The notes: generated by a model from the letters alone, not told the origin. 64,000 nt of DNA from Ricinus communis (GCF_019578655.1 NC_063261.1:1612001-1676000); one strand, 5' to 3'; positions 1 to 13,216 are shown, counted from the stretch's first letter. Numbers and translations are program-made.

Positions 1-252
1 TTGTCTTTAAAGTCTTCCTTAAAATTGCTCCAAGCACAACACTAAGATTTTTTCTTGTACTCCCCTTCTCTCCATTTCTTACTCTAAATAGCATATATAT
101 GACGAAGACACCATCTTTGCTTTGTATTAGGAATGACATTAGCAACTGCATCATTAAGTTCTTGCACCAATATAAGATTCATAAGTTAAAAATCATCGAA
201 AAATTTAAAAAATAAAGTTTAACACAAAACATCAGCTTTTGCATATCTGAGA

Positions 253-1110
253 TTAAAATGACTCTCTAATTTTTGCACCAGCCAGTGTAAAAACCATTTC
301 CAATTGGCATTTTCTCCTTATCAATGACAATCCAAGCAATGGTACCATATTATCATCTCCATCTTTACCTACATCTATTAGCAACTGACCTTTGCAAACT
401 CTTTTTAAAAAACATCCAACAAGATTTTTAATTAGTCTATAACCAACCTTCCATTTTAGTTTACATGCCTCGAAGCATATACATTCTCCTAAACGCTCTA
501 TTATCTTCCCTTTGTAATTTCCTATACAACTCAATCTTAACTTTACTATTAGGATTACTTTTCTTCAATGTTGCTGCATATACCTCCAAATAACCAAATT
601 TATCCTTGAAGCTCCTATCTAGTTCTTGAATTACTTTTGTTTTAGACCTTTTTACACTTGCGCAAGCTGAGATTAACCTTGAGCTCGCTTTCAGCCTCAC
701 TCACTCTTCATGTCTGTAACCTTAACTGTGGGTTGCTATAGGTTTTATCATTGAAATCTATAACAATAGGGCCTAAAAAACCTATGCTCATGGTCCAAAG
801 TCTTGATCGCCAGTCCTAGATTGCTCCCATCTTTTTATATTAGCAAAACAAATACCTTCCTACTAGGTTCATTTGGATTTATCCTTAGCTTATATCCAAA
901 TTTCACACCATAGTTAGCTATTATTATTCTAGCCTCACTAGCATTAACAAATGTCACTCCAAGTAAGAAATGATTTGCACCATCTTTCCCATCATACCCT
1001 ACTCTCTCTTTGGGTGGTATATCAGTATCACTTGATTTAGAACTCTCATCTTTATTTTCATCAGCCTCTGCCTCACTATCATCATCATCTTTTTCATCAA
1101 GACACATCAT
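253..1110 (-). pseudogene. Decayed Mutator-like (MULE) transposase fragment
   Basis: Three minus-strand reading frames lie in the correct N-to-C order of a plant MuDR/MULE transposase but in different frames. 1110-835 carries an acidic Asp/Glu/Ser-rich stretch and then the 'F.LGVTFVNASEARIIIANY' type of segment that precedes the DNA-binding zinc region. 700-461 carries the conserved 'KSNPNSKVKIEL' type of motif. 534-253 carries 'GQLLIDVGKDGDDNMVPL', the start of the DDE catalytic domain with its first Asp region. Such a protein would cut and paste the MULE at its terminal inverted repeats. The frameshifts and missing C-terminus make this copy inactive. The rest of the catalytic domain would lie at positions below 253 or outside the window. 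Family assignment is by motif pattern from memory. Confidence 0.75.
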
Positions 1111-2600
1111 ATTGGTTCACCATAATTGTTTCCCACTGGTATTATTCTAGAGTGGCTACCACCATCCCTTGTGCCCATATTAGCATAACTATTTTGTATA
1201 CGTATTTCTATATTGACTTCTACACCTAAACTATTTTTATGAGTCGTAAATTTATCACCACCAAGCCCTACATCCTCAACACCAGATCTAAGTTCATCAC
1301 CACTATTACTTTCCTTAACATCATGCCCATACCCGACTTCAACATTATAGGCCCATCTTCTTTATCCCTAACTATGCCTAGCTGCCTCACCCTTTCTCCT
1401 AACCTCATCAGTCTTCCCTCATTTTGTTCAAGCTCATTATGCGGTCCTTTTATTGCTAAGATGTTAGGCTGAAATATTGGTATCTATACATTATGATCAA
1501 CAGAAAATTGAACCTCACCCATCCAACTATGTTGCCTGATATAGTTTAAGACCCTCTTAATATTGTCATCATTATTTTTCAAGATTAGACTCTTTTCCAA
1601 CTCTTGTCCTAGTTCTAAAACAAATATTCTATCAATATTACCAAACCCTAGAGATTTTCATATCTAAACTATAACACAGAAAATCAATATTAAAATCATA
1701 TATAACATCCACATCACTATTAATAGAATCTAATTTCAGATTTAAAACCTAATTACTACCATAATGAAATCTTAAATCAATTAAAGCGTCCATTTTATAA
1801 AAAGACATAAATGTAACAAAAATTAAAATGCATGCACATCACTATTAATAGAATCTAATTTCAGATTTAAAACCTAATTACTACTATAATGAAATCTTAA
1901 ATCAATTAAAGCGTCCATTTTATAAAAAGACATAAATGTAACAAAAATTAAAATGCATGCAAAATAACATATACAAAAAAAAATAACAGTCAATGGTGAC
2001 CTCCGTAAGGTTTTGTTGGCTAATGCACTTATTTTTAGACTTATTTCCACTCTTGATACAACATTCGAAATGTGAAATCCTTAGAAATTAGGGTTAGAAA
2101 GAGAGTGAAATTTGGGAAATTTCTTTGTCTTTGTGTGATAGTTGGAAAGTTAATGCTCTTCTATTAGTTTTAGCAGGATAAGCTTCTCATATGTCAGTTT
2201 GTTGGATCCTACTAGTTCATTTTAATGTTATTTTGGCCTAATAGTCTAAACAATCCAAATATGTACAAAATTTTGCTACTTTGGCCATTTTTAAAAAGAT
2301 ATAAATTTAGCTAATTGAGTGTAATTTTAGCCCAATTGAATTGTTTTTCAAAATTAAGCAATTTGAATAGTGACATGGACGTCAATTAGAAAATACAAAA
2401 TCCAAATTGATGGGTTTTAATATCATATTATTTATACATATTGCTTAATTTTTATTTTTTATTTCCTAAATGGCATCTAAGTTATCATCCACGTTGCTTA
2501 ATTTTTACCAGTAACTCAATTTGGACAAAATTGCACCTAGTTGGCCAAATCGTGGCTAAATTGATAATTTTTAAAGAATTGGGAAAAATAGCAAGTTTCC
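1111..2600. other. Non-coding tail of MULE region, no gene
   Basis: No convincing reading frame continues here. The 77-residue plus-strand frame at 1239-1472 is low complexity and antisense to the MULE. The stretch holds the 125-bp tandem duplication and AT-rich DNA, and it probably contains the 5' non-coding part and terminal repeat of the MULE. I could not match a terminal inverted repeat because the partner end is outside the window. Confidence 0.4.
1711..1960. repeat. Tandem duplication, two 125-bp units
   Basis: The unit starting acatcactattaatagaat at 1711 is repeated at 1836. I saw only a single clear base difference (accataatg versus actataatg). The second copy ends at 1960 with aaaatgcatgc. 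The near identity means the duplication is recent compared with the decayed transposase next to it. Confidence 0.95.
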
Positions 2601-4082
2601 ACAAAGGTCTGGAGTCTTAGGGTATTAGGCTTATTCGCAATGGAATATTTTTGATATATAAGCTCCGTTGAGTAAGAGGCTGGGAGTGCGGCTATTCAAG
2701 GTCCTCCCTAAGCGGAATGCAACTGCGTCACCATGTCGAAGGTTGTCGAGTCCGTAATAGGCCTGTTTGGAAATAGGCCTTCAGGGAGGAGATCTTAAGG
2801 AATCACGATAACTGCAATGACCACAAATTATCAAAGAAGACTAGGAGTCGCTACCCAAGTAAAATAACTAGGAAAAATAGAGAGGGGTGAAGGATAGCGG
2901 CTCGGAGTCCTTGCAGAGAGCCTAACTTTCCCTCTCCCCAAATTAGAGATTTGGGTTTGAAAGTTAGGTACATATTGGAAAGGGATTAGGCACCCCAACA
3001 CGTCCGGACACAGAGTTCGACCTCCACTAGATTCTAAGGCTTTTGGTTTCCCTAATCATACTAACCTAGCCTAGTTACTACCCTTTTTATTATGAGGACA
3101 TTTTATTATTTTGATTAAACATGCATAAATGAAGGAAGAAATTACTAGCTTAACATGCATTTGCCTAAATGGAAGGCACATTGGTGCCGCTAACCTTAGG
3201 GAGGTACGTTGGTACCTTAGATTTTATATGACATGTGAAGGTGACCAAGTATGAACTAATTTTTATTAAACATGTGAGTGATGGGTTCATTTTATCCTAG
3301 GTTAACTAGGTGAATGAAAAATAGAAGGCGAAAACTCACATTAGTGAGTTGATTCATTTTAATAAGCATGTGAGATAATCAATTAACCTAAGCTAGTTTA
3401 TCTTTAGCATTTGAGGTAAAATCTAAGCATACTAAATAATCATTAAATGCAATAAAAAAAAAGAGAATAAATGAATTAATGGATATAAACAGATACACAA
3501 TTATAAAGGGGGGAATAACTAATATCCTAACTAACACTAGTCATACACATAAGTACATAAACACATAAAATGGACTAAAATTAAAACTAAATCTAGAGAA
3601 AACTTTTTAGAGAGGATTAAGCGAACTCCAAAAGATTAAACCTGTACTATAAAGATAAGAAGTTAGTTTAAACACTCATAATTTCAACTAAAGCAATATA
3701 TATGTATTAAGCCACTTAACATGCGAAATTGCATTTCAAGCCTAAAACTCACCAAGATAGCTATTTTAATACTTAAAAGACAGGCTTTAAACATATAAAT
3801 GAAATCCCAGACATTTATAAACTCAATAAAACATAAAGGTGCCCATTTAGCCCAAAACATGTTACTAATCTTGCAAATGAAGCACTAAAATATGATTAAG
3901 CTAAACAAGCAACCTAAGCACATATTTAATCTAAAATCAACCTAAAGCATGCTTAATAAGTTTAAATCTATCCTAAAACACATTAGAAAAAAGCTAAACA
4001 TACTGGGTAAACATCATCTCAAACACTCGGACACATTGCAAAATGCCATAATCATCAAAAGTTTCCAAAATGAAGCTTTAGA

Positions 4083-4160
4083 GCTTATATGGGCTTACCC
4101 TGCATGGGTAAGCCTTAACCCATATAGGGTCAGGCTTACCCCATGTGGGTTAAGCTCATA
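4083..4160. repeat. Reiterated 'gggcttacc/ccatgtggg' words
   Basis: Within about 80 bases the words gggcttacc, catgggtaagcc, aacccatat and aggcttaccccatgtggg recur in both orientations, giving small potential hairpins. A related block lies at 4970-5075. Both resemble the reiterated 'cacacgggcgtgtg' blocks in the gypsy LTRs of this window in style, though not in sequence. Confidence 0.6.
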
Positions 4161-4969
4161 AAAACTTAAAGCTTCTATTTTTGACACTTTTTGATGCTAA
4201 AATTTCCCAAAATCAATTAGACACTATGAATATGATTGAAATAAAGGTAAATATGATTAAAAGCAAGTTGAATTTCGGTTCTTGGGCCCTTGAGGTGTAC
4301 CTTTGATGATTTTCAAAGTGAAAATGACTTTGAGGAGGGGAAAGGACGTATAAGCTCCTAAGAACACCAAGGGACACTTAATACTTTTGGAGTTGATAAA
4401 AGAACCTACAAAACCGAAACTATTAAAGATTTAAAAGGAATTATTGAAGGTTTTCTTTTGGATAAAGGATAAAGGATGGAGAAAGTATGAAATGGATTGT
4501 ATTTAGTGTTTGAGGGAACAAAATGGAGACTTGGAGTTCTTTAGTGCTTTAGGGGTTGCTGGAGAAGCTTAAAGGAGAAGTCTTGAAGGTGGTAGAAAGT
4601 ATTTTGATAATGTAGTGTATGTGGATAATGAAAAATATATTCTTGATGTTATAATAGAGGTTGGAGTTGGGTCTTTTAGGTTTTTAGAGGAAGAAGATGT
4701 GTGTTTGTAGAGTTTTTGGGGTTTTTAATTATTGTTGGAGAATGAGAGAGTATAGCTAGGGTTTAGTGTAGAGAACAGGATGACTATATATATCAAAAAT
4801 AGGGTCTTTAGGACTTTGAAGAGTGGTCTTTGATTAGTTAAGAGAATGAATGGTCCAAAATCGATTTTTGAGAGTTACAAAGTGTTCTTCGGTGATGGAA
4901 AGTTTCCCTATAATGATTTTAGCCGTTGAAAGCTCTAATTTTGATGTAGATAGTCCTCTGAAGGTTAAA

Positions 4970-5075
4970 CCCACATGGGGTAATCACCTAGCCTACGTGA
5001 GCTTAGCCTCACTCCACTTGGGCTTACTACATGGGCTTAGCTTAGCCCATGTGGGCTTAGCCCTACTCGTGGATT
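4970..5075. repeat. Second block of 'gggcttagcccatgtggg' words
   Basis: Repeated words include agcttagcc, ttgggctta, catgggctta and gcccatgtgggcttagccc, again alternating strands. It sits about 900 bases from the block at 4083 and probably belongs to the same repeat-derived element. Confidence 0.55.
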
Positions 5076-5399
5076 TGAGGCAAATGACCTAGGTTTTGAG
5101 CTGGGTGAGGTTTCTAGGCTCCGGTTTTGTGTTTTAGGAATTTTTTTAGTATTCTTCTATCTAGGTTTTGAGTGTTTTTAGATTCCTTCAGAGTTTCTTT
5201 TCTTCACTATCTCAAAGTTCACTCTACCGGACTTAACGTAGTTTTGTCATTAGGCTTACATAATAGAGGAGCAAAAGCTAAGTAATAACTGGAGTAAAAA
5301 CTACCTCTAAACCATAACTCATGAGTAATTTTTATACAAATAAATAGTTGGAGGGCAAATACGCTCCTCACCATAAACATTAGGAGCAAAAACCTTTTC

Positions 5400-7283
5400 C
5401 CAAATAAATTTAAACTATATTCTTATAACATTTAAATATTTACGTGTAATGTATATGAATTTGTTAAATGAAGTCATATATTTTTATTTAAGAAATTAAA
5501 TAAAATCACATATTAAATAATATTTAAATATATCGAAATTTAAATTAAAAAATCATGAAAAGAGTAAAAACTTAAATTTAGTTCAGTTCAGTTTATATTT
5601 TGTGATAAAATTAGTTTGTTCAATTTGTATTCTTAAAACCAAAATCATTTTTGTTTAGTTTATTTCTAAGGTCAAGAATTTTTGGTTAACTAAATAAACT
5701 GAAATAACCAAGTCTTTTATTTTTTATTAGCAAAAATGTATCAAATATATTATAAAAATTAATATTTCAAAGTGAATTTTATGTAATTCTTGGTTCACTT
5801 TTTTTGATTTATTTTTTTATTTGGTTTAATTCGATTTATATTTATATATAATTTAGTTATTTTAGTTTAATGATTTCAATTTAATTTAAAAATCGGTTTG
5901 GTTTGTTCATTCTCATAAAATATTTCATTTTTTGATAAAATAATAGTTTGGTTCGGCTTTGAATCGGTGAATATTCAGTCCTAATCATACAACCAGTTTA
6001 CTACTCCTTTTTTTGGGATCTTGTAGATAAGTTTCCTGGTTGGTCAATAAATTTATTTAGTTATTGTTATCAAAGGCTTAATTGCTAAATAAATATTGTA
6101 CTTTAAATTTATTTTTTAAATTTAGCACATAATCTTATGTTTTAACAACATATTTTAATATTAATTGTAATTCTAGCTTTTGGTAAAATTATCGGTCAAA
6201 ATTGCCCAATTCCATCGATAATAAAAATAATAATAAAAAGAGTTAAACTAGTGTTAGAATTATTGATTCATCTCATAATAAAAAAATATCATTTAAATAA
6301 TAAATATATGATCTAACATATATTTTCTTCTAATATTTTATTTATCTTTATTAGAATTTAAAAAACTCATTTAAGCTTGACTAACTAAAAGTTTTTCCTG
6401 CAACTGGTGCAAGTAGTGCTAGGCTCTTTGGGTACTTAAAAAAACTCATTTAAGATAGTGGGCAGCATTCTCAACTGCTATATTGCTAATAGAAAAAAAG
6501 AAAAACACTGAATGGCTGAAGGTGTGCAACCATGCTTAAGTTTGCCGCTGAATGCATTCTTCTCTTTGTCAGGATGTAGACAAAACTGTCCCACTTAGAC
6601 AATCCAATAGCTTGAACTATGAATATTTTTGAAACTAGAATTTAAAACTATGTTGAGGCCAGACTGATTTTCGAGTTTCAGTGTCATTCACATAAATACA
6701 AAAAGAAAAAGTTTCAAGGCAACACACAATGATTTTGCTACTTAGTCCAGTGTCATTCACATTAACAAGAAGAAATTTCACTTCTCAGCATCTGCATCAA
6801 TAGAAATTCAGACCAAGTTTTGTAGTGACAGAACAAATACCAATGCCACTTTCATGCGAATCATTGGTCTTTGGGATGAATCCTTCAAGACAAACCAAGC
6901 TTTTGTAGTATTATTTATTCTCCTCTTTATCAGAATATCAGAGTGAAATAATAGTACTAACTACAAGGTTTGGCAATGTGCAGTACTTTGTAGTCCAGAT
7001 TTTGCAAATTCTTCCTGTTATAGAATTGTGGCAGGTCGGGGAATTTAAAATAAATAAATAAATAAAGTAGAAAGGGAAAAGAAATTATCAAACACCATAA
7101 ATTTGATACCCAAGGTTAATTCCTCATCATCTGAGCTATGGTAACAAGTAAAAAGAACATCATAATGTATACCGAGAAAAGATAACAGCATAAGTAATGA
7201 AGCTTGTCAATGAGTTATGCTTTCTGGCCTATCAGATTGTGAGTGTCCTGAGGAAGTTGACATAGTTACTGAATTTACATTCA
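5400..7283. other. AT-rich intergenic DNA 3' of the phosphatase gene
   Basis: No gene seen. 5575-5990 is a low-complexity stretch rich in 'ggtttggttt / aaccaaa' words typical of old plant repeats. The part nearest 7283 is the 3' untranslated and downstream region of the minus-strand phosphatase gene. Confidence 0.5.
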
Positions 7284-10200
7284 TCACCTCATTCTCACAG
7301 GAGAAGATAACCGGTGTCTTGACCATTCTTCCAAAGCCTGGCGGTGAAGAGTGTTCATCCGGATATAAGGTCGCTTTTCTTTAATGAATTTTTCAGCTGT
7401 TTTCCAATCTTCCACCACACCTAATGCCACCAACAGTGCACATGTCACAGCAACGCTTCTTCCATGACCTAAGAAAGCATTTAGCGATTACTTAATAGAT
7501 AAATATTTTTGCAAGTATGCACCAAATTTTACAAGATTATTGTCTGTAATAAAACAGCAAGAATCTGCAAATAACTTGACAAAAGAGGACAGATGTCCTT
7601 ATGTGCGGAATGCTCTTTCGCATGCAAACAAAAGAAGTATGGATAATTTTCTCAAATATTTAACATATCAGAAGTTTTATTTGGGACTCTCAGGACCATC
7701 TATTGGGTACTAGGTTAGTCCAGTGTAGAGAAATAATTATTCATACCTTTTGCAAGAAAAATAGTATGAATAATTATTTTCTCAAATATTTAACAAATTG
7801 GATGAATAATTAATCTCTCAAAAATTTAACATATCAGAAGTTTTATTTGGAACTATTCAGTCTGTGATCTTAACTTCAATACCATCTATTGGGTACTAGG
7901 TTAGTCCAGTGTAGGAAAAATATGACTTTGAGAGAAAGAGGGACAGAGAGAGAGTCTGATTAACCATGTAAATCTTTAGAAGAAACAAACATAAGATGCA
8001 TTATTGATCCCATTGCTTTTTATCCATCACAAGTTGCATTCAATAATGGAAAGTTGGAACACATGCTGCATTATCTTCTTCTTTAAGGACTTGTACAGAA
8101 AATCAATATAACTCATTTAAAACTAGAACTACTCTTCAAAAACATAATATGATGATTGTTGTCAAATGATCATACATTTTTCAACACATAATGATTTATA
8201 ACTGCATTATAATGATGAACCATGGAATTTCAAGCGCTCAAAACCTCCATGCAGATTCCATTTTCTCATTACAAGGAAACAAACAAGTAAATAAATTAAA
8301 ATCAGTTACTAGAGAAGATAAAGGTTACGAGTCCACTGTGCAATAAATTTATTGATTCCCCATTTGAACACTTTTATCTAAGAGATAGAAGGCAATAACA
8401 ATCTATTGCTATAGCACAAAAAGAAGATAATTCTAAAGATAGGAGCCTGGATTTTGAGAATTATCATAAGCATGAACATAGAATAAATATAAAATGCAAT
8501 TAACTGAAAATCTGAGTTTAACATGCTAGAAAGATTTAGTACTTCAGCCAAGAAGTCAAAACCTTAACTTTCAGTCCTAAGACAGGAAAAGTGGCCAGAG
8601 GATGATCAAGTTCAAGTTAATTATTTTATAATATCCAAGACAGGGAGAGTAGTAACTACTTGAACATTTCAAAATTTACAGAGGTGTTTTATCCAATGAA
8701 AAAAAAAAGGACGCAAAGAAGAGAAGATAATTAGTCAAACTATGCAAAATAATTCAAATGAAACACTGCGTCAAGCAATTAAAATATGTAAACATATAGG
8801 TAAAGTTAGAATAGATACACTCATGTGGGATATTGTTGCCAAAATTACAATTTGGAGATGGTAATCACCTTACTAACACATCCACGTTTGTAAGTACATC
8901 CTAATTGAATAGAATGTTATGTGTGATCAATACATCGGCAGTATATAATGTAAAATGCTATTACAACACAATAAGATTGTTAAAACATAGCCATATCTAT
9001 GGTTAACACTACTAGATATTGTATAACTTAAAATGCTATTACAACAGAATAAGATTGTTAAAACATAGCCATATCTATGGTTAAGACTACTAGATATTGT
9101 AAGAATGTCTATCATTCAAGCAACTACTATAGGTGCAGAAACTTAAATATCTTTTGTAAGTTTAAGGAAAAAAGAACAAAAAAGCTTCAACTTATTAATT
9201 GTCAGTCTAACTTCCAATTCATTGCAGTGGAAGTAATGATCAAATGGAAGTATAAAAGTTTATTATTTTATTATGATAGACTCTTGATTCGAACTAGATG
9301 AATCACATGCCTCCAGACAACAACAAAAGGAAGCACACAAGCATACAGACAGATACGTGCACGCCCACAAAGAACCACAAACCATGGAAAACACAGTGTC
9401 CAAGGAAGGTGACCTAATCAGAGATGTACACTTTCACATTCTTTATTATTTTATTTTATTTATTTAAAAGTTTATTTATTTTGCAGCTCAATAGAAAAGA
9501 AGGAAAACAGATACACCAAAAAGAGCTGGTATGATACAAGCTGGGGATATTTTCAGCAAAGAGGACAAGACAATTAGAATGTGCTTAAGGCAGTTATAGT
9601 AGCCTAAAACCTAACAATATATATTACCATTAACATTACTTCCTACATAAACAGAATGACATGCCCGGATCATTTATGATGAGCAAGCAGTGTGCTGACT
9701 ACTTCTATTACACTTTACCTTGCATTATAATCATACAAATTGAAAACCATGTAAAAAACATGGACAAATCATTTTCTCACTGAATCCAATAAAGAGATGA
9801 ACTATTAGGTTGCCTCCTAATCACTATAATACAAACAAATGTTTTATATAAGCACATTGGCGGTGATTCCCAGAATCTTCTACTTTATTGGCTACTGGAG
9901 AGCAAATTGAGCTAAGCAATCAACAAATTAACATTATTTAAGTAGCTCTGTCTCATATATGCACAAGAACCTACAAGCTTAACAATTACCAAACCAATAA
10001 CTTTACCTGGATACAAAGCTACCGCAAGCATTGCTGAAATTAAATAAACAACTTGCCACCACTATAATAAGCCTACTAAAATAAGACTGACAGTACGTCA
10101 CAATCAAACGACTACACAACCAGCAATTAATAGTCAATGCAGCAAGAAAAAAAAACCATAATTCAGTAGTAGCAGGAGTAATATGGTAAAATATTATAAC

Positions 10201-10755
10201 CTCATTACCATATGCACAGTGGATAAAAACTCGCATATTCAGACCTCTTTTCCTGCAAGCCCACTTAACAGCTGATTCGATATCTCCAGGCTGAGGAGAC
10301 CTTGTATCCCAAGTTGGAACGCACAAATAAGAGTGCCCTTTAAACTCCGATTTCCTTGGAAATTCACAAGTACAATCTATAATAGCAAGATCACCAGGTG
10401 GCAATGTTTCATTTGAATGAGGCCACCCACCAACATAAATACCCTCACAAATCTCATTATAAGGCTCTTCACCACTAGTCAATCTACGCAATCTTGAAAA
10501 GAGTCTAACAAAGTATAAGTATGGACTGAACATTAAAATTGACCAAATCGGGAAACTCCCATCTGGGTTTTTGCCTAAAAGCATTGGAAGATTTATAGAA
10601 GGGTGAGAAGCTAGTGATACAAGCACAGATACCAAAGAAGCATACAAAAAAGGTATTGATAATAAGATGAAACCAAGATTTCTAAGGTACACAAAGAAGA
10701 GGAACAGTATTGTGGCTTTTAATCCCATCAAGATTGATATACCTACACCCATCAT
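7284..10755 (-). CDS. Membrane-anchored dual-specificity phosphatase-like protein (two exons)
   Basis: Exon 1 is 10755-10209 and exon 2 is 7468-7284; joined they give 732 bases, a 243-residue protein with stop TGA. The donor (GT at 10208) and acceptor (AG at 7469) are canonical, and the split Gly codon restores the cysteine-phosphatase signature HCAYGHGRS (C-x5-R: Cys180, Arg186). Asp150 in 'VPTWDTRSP' is the likely general acid. Residues about 7-50 and 66-85 are hydrophobic, so the N-terminus is probably membrane-embedded with the phosphatase domain (about 95-240) behind it. The open frame continues upstream to 10848 but starts there with GTG; the first ATG is at 10755, right before a second ATG. 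A 5' exon ending the frame earlier is possible, since a tttatag acceptor-like site lies near 10861. The family dephosphorylates phosphotyrosine/serine or lipid substrates; the substrate here is unknown. Similar plant proteins are often labelled YnbD-like. It is the only intact host gene in the window. Confidence 0.85.
7651..7917. repeat. Interrupted direct repeat in the intron
   Basis: The segment from ctcaaatatttaacatatca to the end of aggttagtccagtgtag occurs at about 7651-7730 and again at about 7813-7910. The second copy carries an extra stretch of about 25 bases in the middle. Confidence 0.8.
8951..9104. repeat. Tandem duplication, two 78-bp units, in the intron
   Basis: taaaatgctattacaacaca at 8951 recurs at 9029, and the units run through catagccatatctatggtta and ctactagatattgta. 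Only a few bases differ. The short minus-strand frame across it (8927-9115) translates the repeat and is not a gene. Confidence 0.9.
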
Positions 10756-11040
10756 TTCAAGATCGGTTACAAAACTGGAAATTTGAATCAAGAATTGAAA
10801 AGGGTCTTTGAATTTGATTGTTGCAATGTCAAAAGAATTTTCTTTCACTTGAACACAGCTATAAACAAAACAGAATGTAGTGAATTATCTTGATAAAGAA
10901 GATTACAAGAAAAATACCCGTCAAGCAAACTTATACTGCGAAAAGTCTACAATTTTTGGCAGCGAATCTGATTTTGGGAGATGCGATGGGTCCAAAAGAT
11001 TATTTTAAGGTTTCTGATAAAAAGAAAAAGAAGAAGATTA
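10756..11040 (-). promoter_or_regulatory. Presumed 5' UTR and promoter of the phosphatase gene
   Basis: This is the sequence directly upstream of the first ATG on the minus strand. I see a possible splice acceptor near 10861 that would imply a 5' UTR exon, but no clear TATA box placement. Inferred from position only. Confidence 0.3.
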
Positions 11041-12583
11041 TTTTAAGGTAAAACTACCATAATTATTCTTTTCATCCATCATAAATGATTTTCTTTTCGA
11101 TTTTGATACTGTTCTTAATTGTTTATTTTTATTGTTAAGAAATTAATTTAATTGATTCCTACATAATTTTTAATTTTAACATAATATAATATAAATTGCA
11201 ATTTAATTTTTATTGTAAATAAAATAATTCAATTAATTTTATATAAATATATACTTAGTGTAATTTATTATATTATATTTACCATGTCACCTTTTCTTTT
11301 AGATACAAATCAATTAAATTAACTTTTACTCTTTTTTTTTTGGCTTTTAGATAGAAAACAATTAAATTAATTTTTACTTTTCACAAAAAAAAGTGTTATG
11401 AATTGATATAAATGGCAAATAATACCTTGAATTTAGAATATAATATATCATGTCCTTAGCTCAAGAAGTATGAGTGTAATAGACAGTCACACACATGCTA
11501 ATTTATCTTTATAATATAAAATTTAATTTTGAGAAAGAAAGGACACAAATCGTATACAAAATAAAGTGAAATTCCTTTTATCTTCTCTTTATTTATTTGT
11601 AATACTCATAAATAAAATTTTATTTATTTTATTTTTTTAGCATTCAAAAGATAATTAAAAATAATATTATTTTATGAAAGATTATATTAATAGTTGTATT
11701 TATTTTATTTATTTTATTTATTTAATTTTTAATTGAAATTATATTAATTTATCTAAGAAATTACATTAATATTTGAACCTTTATATTTATTTAATCTTTC
11801 TAATAAATAATTTCAGTTTTATAAATATCAACAGAAAGATAAGAAAATAAAAATTTATTTATAGATTTTAATATTTTTATGGGTAATATTTTTGAATGAT
11901 TTTTTACAATAGTTTTATATTTTTTATAAAAAATTAAAATTTTCTTTTATTGTATTGAATTTCTCACTTTCATGCATATTTATATATGATAATTTGTAGA
12001 TTCATTAAATATAAATTATTGGTCCATTAGTAGTGCGCTACAGGTTCATCGAGAATTTACAGTTAAATATAATTACAAAGAGCATTGTCATTATGATCAA
12101 TGTAAAGTTTAGATTAATACTTTGTGAATGGTATATTTATTAATTTACATATAAATCTATTTTTAATTTATAAATTTATAAATCTTATAGACATGCATGA
12201 TAAACCTATAATTAATAATTTATGAACACTTTATTTTTAACCTATGAACATGTAGTTTATATTATATTTATCTTTTATATAAATTGAGATTTTCATTATC
12301 ATGCATATTTATATATAATAAATTCTAGATTTATTAAAAATAAATTATAGGTTCATTGGTAATACACTGTAGGTTCATCAAGAATTTACTGTTAGATATA
12401 GTTAAAGCAATGTGATTACTATATTCATTAAATATAAAGTTCAGATTTATTATTTATGAATTGTAAATTCATTAACTAATATATAAATATACTTTTTAAT
12501 TTATAAGTTTCTAAACTATTACTATAAATTTTACGTGTATGGGTAATGGATGTATAGTTTATAAATTTATGAACCTTATATTT
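11041..12583. other. Very AT-rich intergenic DNA with diverged duplications
   Basis: No gene. Two diverged units about 330 bases apart share catgcatatttatatat and then 'taggttcatc-agaatttac' words (around 11971-12130 and 12301-12450), so part of the stretch is an old tandem duplication. Confidence 0.55.
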
Positions 12584-13216
12584 TTAACTGTAACACCCGG
12601 AATTTTTATATATTTAATAATGAGTTTTTATTTAAGTTAATTTTAGCTTCATTATTATTGGGTTTAATTTGAAATGATTTAATGAAAAATTTAATATTAA
12701 TCAAATAAATGAGTTATTTTCTATACCCAATTAGTTGAAATTTTAAGAAATTATTCAAGTATATTATTTGAGAAATGATTATATTTTGGTTATTCAAATT
12801 TTCCCAAATGCATATTTATATAAGTAAAATTATATATTGGAAAATTTTGGAAGAAATTATAAAGGATGTTTTAATAAAAGAATTTTGGAAAAATTGGTAT
12901 TATAATTGATTAGTAGTATTAAATTTTAAATTGGAAATTTATTTTGGAATAAGGATTGAAAGTATAATGTTATTTTTATGGGGTTTTAATGGAAATTTGT
13001 GAGCTTGGTATTTTTGTAAATAAATATGTCGGTCAGGGGTATTTTTGTAATTGTGTATTTTCAATAATTCGGATTTGGCCCAAATTAAATAGTTAGGGGC
13101 TTAATTGAAGGCTAAAAAGAAGTTTGGGGGTCAAATTGGAATTCTGCGGGATGAAATTGTAAGTAATTAAGAAAGTTGAGGGACCAAATTGTAATAAGGA
13201 AAAGTTCGGGGGTCTA

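Larger units (their letters stand above)
2600..5400. other. Non-coding, repeat-like region
   Basis: No supported gene. 2640-3060 contains a segment (around ggattaggcaccccaacacg) that resembles the internal leader of non-coding plant retroelements, recalled from family knowledge, not proven here. The remainder is AT-rich with many short frames but no recognisable protein. Two GC-richer islands at 4083-4160 and 4970-5075 hold reiterated words. It may be a large non-autonomous retroelement derivative; boundaries were not found. Confidence 0.35.
7469..10208 (-). other. Intron of the phosphatase gene
   Basis: A 2740-base phase-1 intron that interrupts the active-site loop codon for Gly183. Reading through the donor gives a short nonsense tail ending at 10003, so retention would remove the catalytic Arg. 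The intron carries two internal duplications (7651-7917 and 8951-9104) but no recognisable gene. Confidence 0.85.

Noticed and set aside
8927..9115. 62-residue minus frame with internal repeat
   Set aside because: It is a translation of the 78-bp intronic duplication.
10003..10208. C-terminal end of the 281-residue phosphatase frame as coding
   Set aside because: It is read-through into the intron past a GT donor; splicing to 7468 restores the CX5R signature and the conserved C-terminus.
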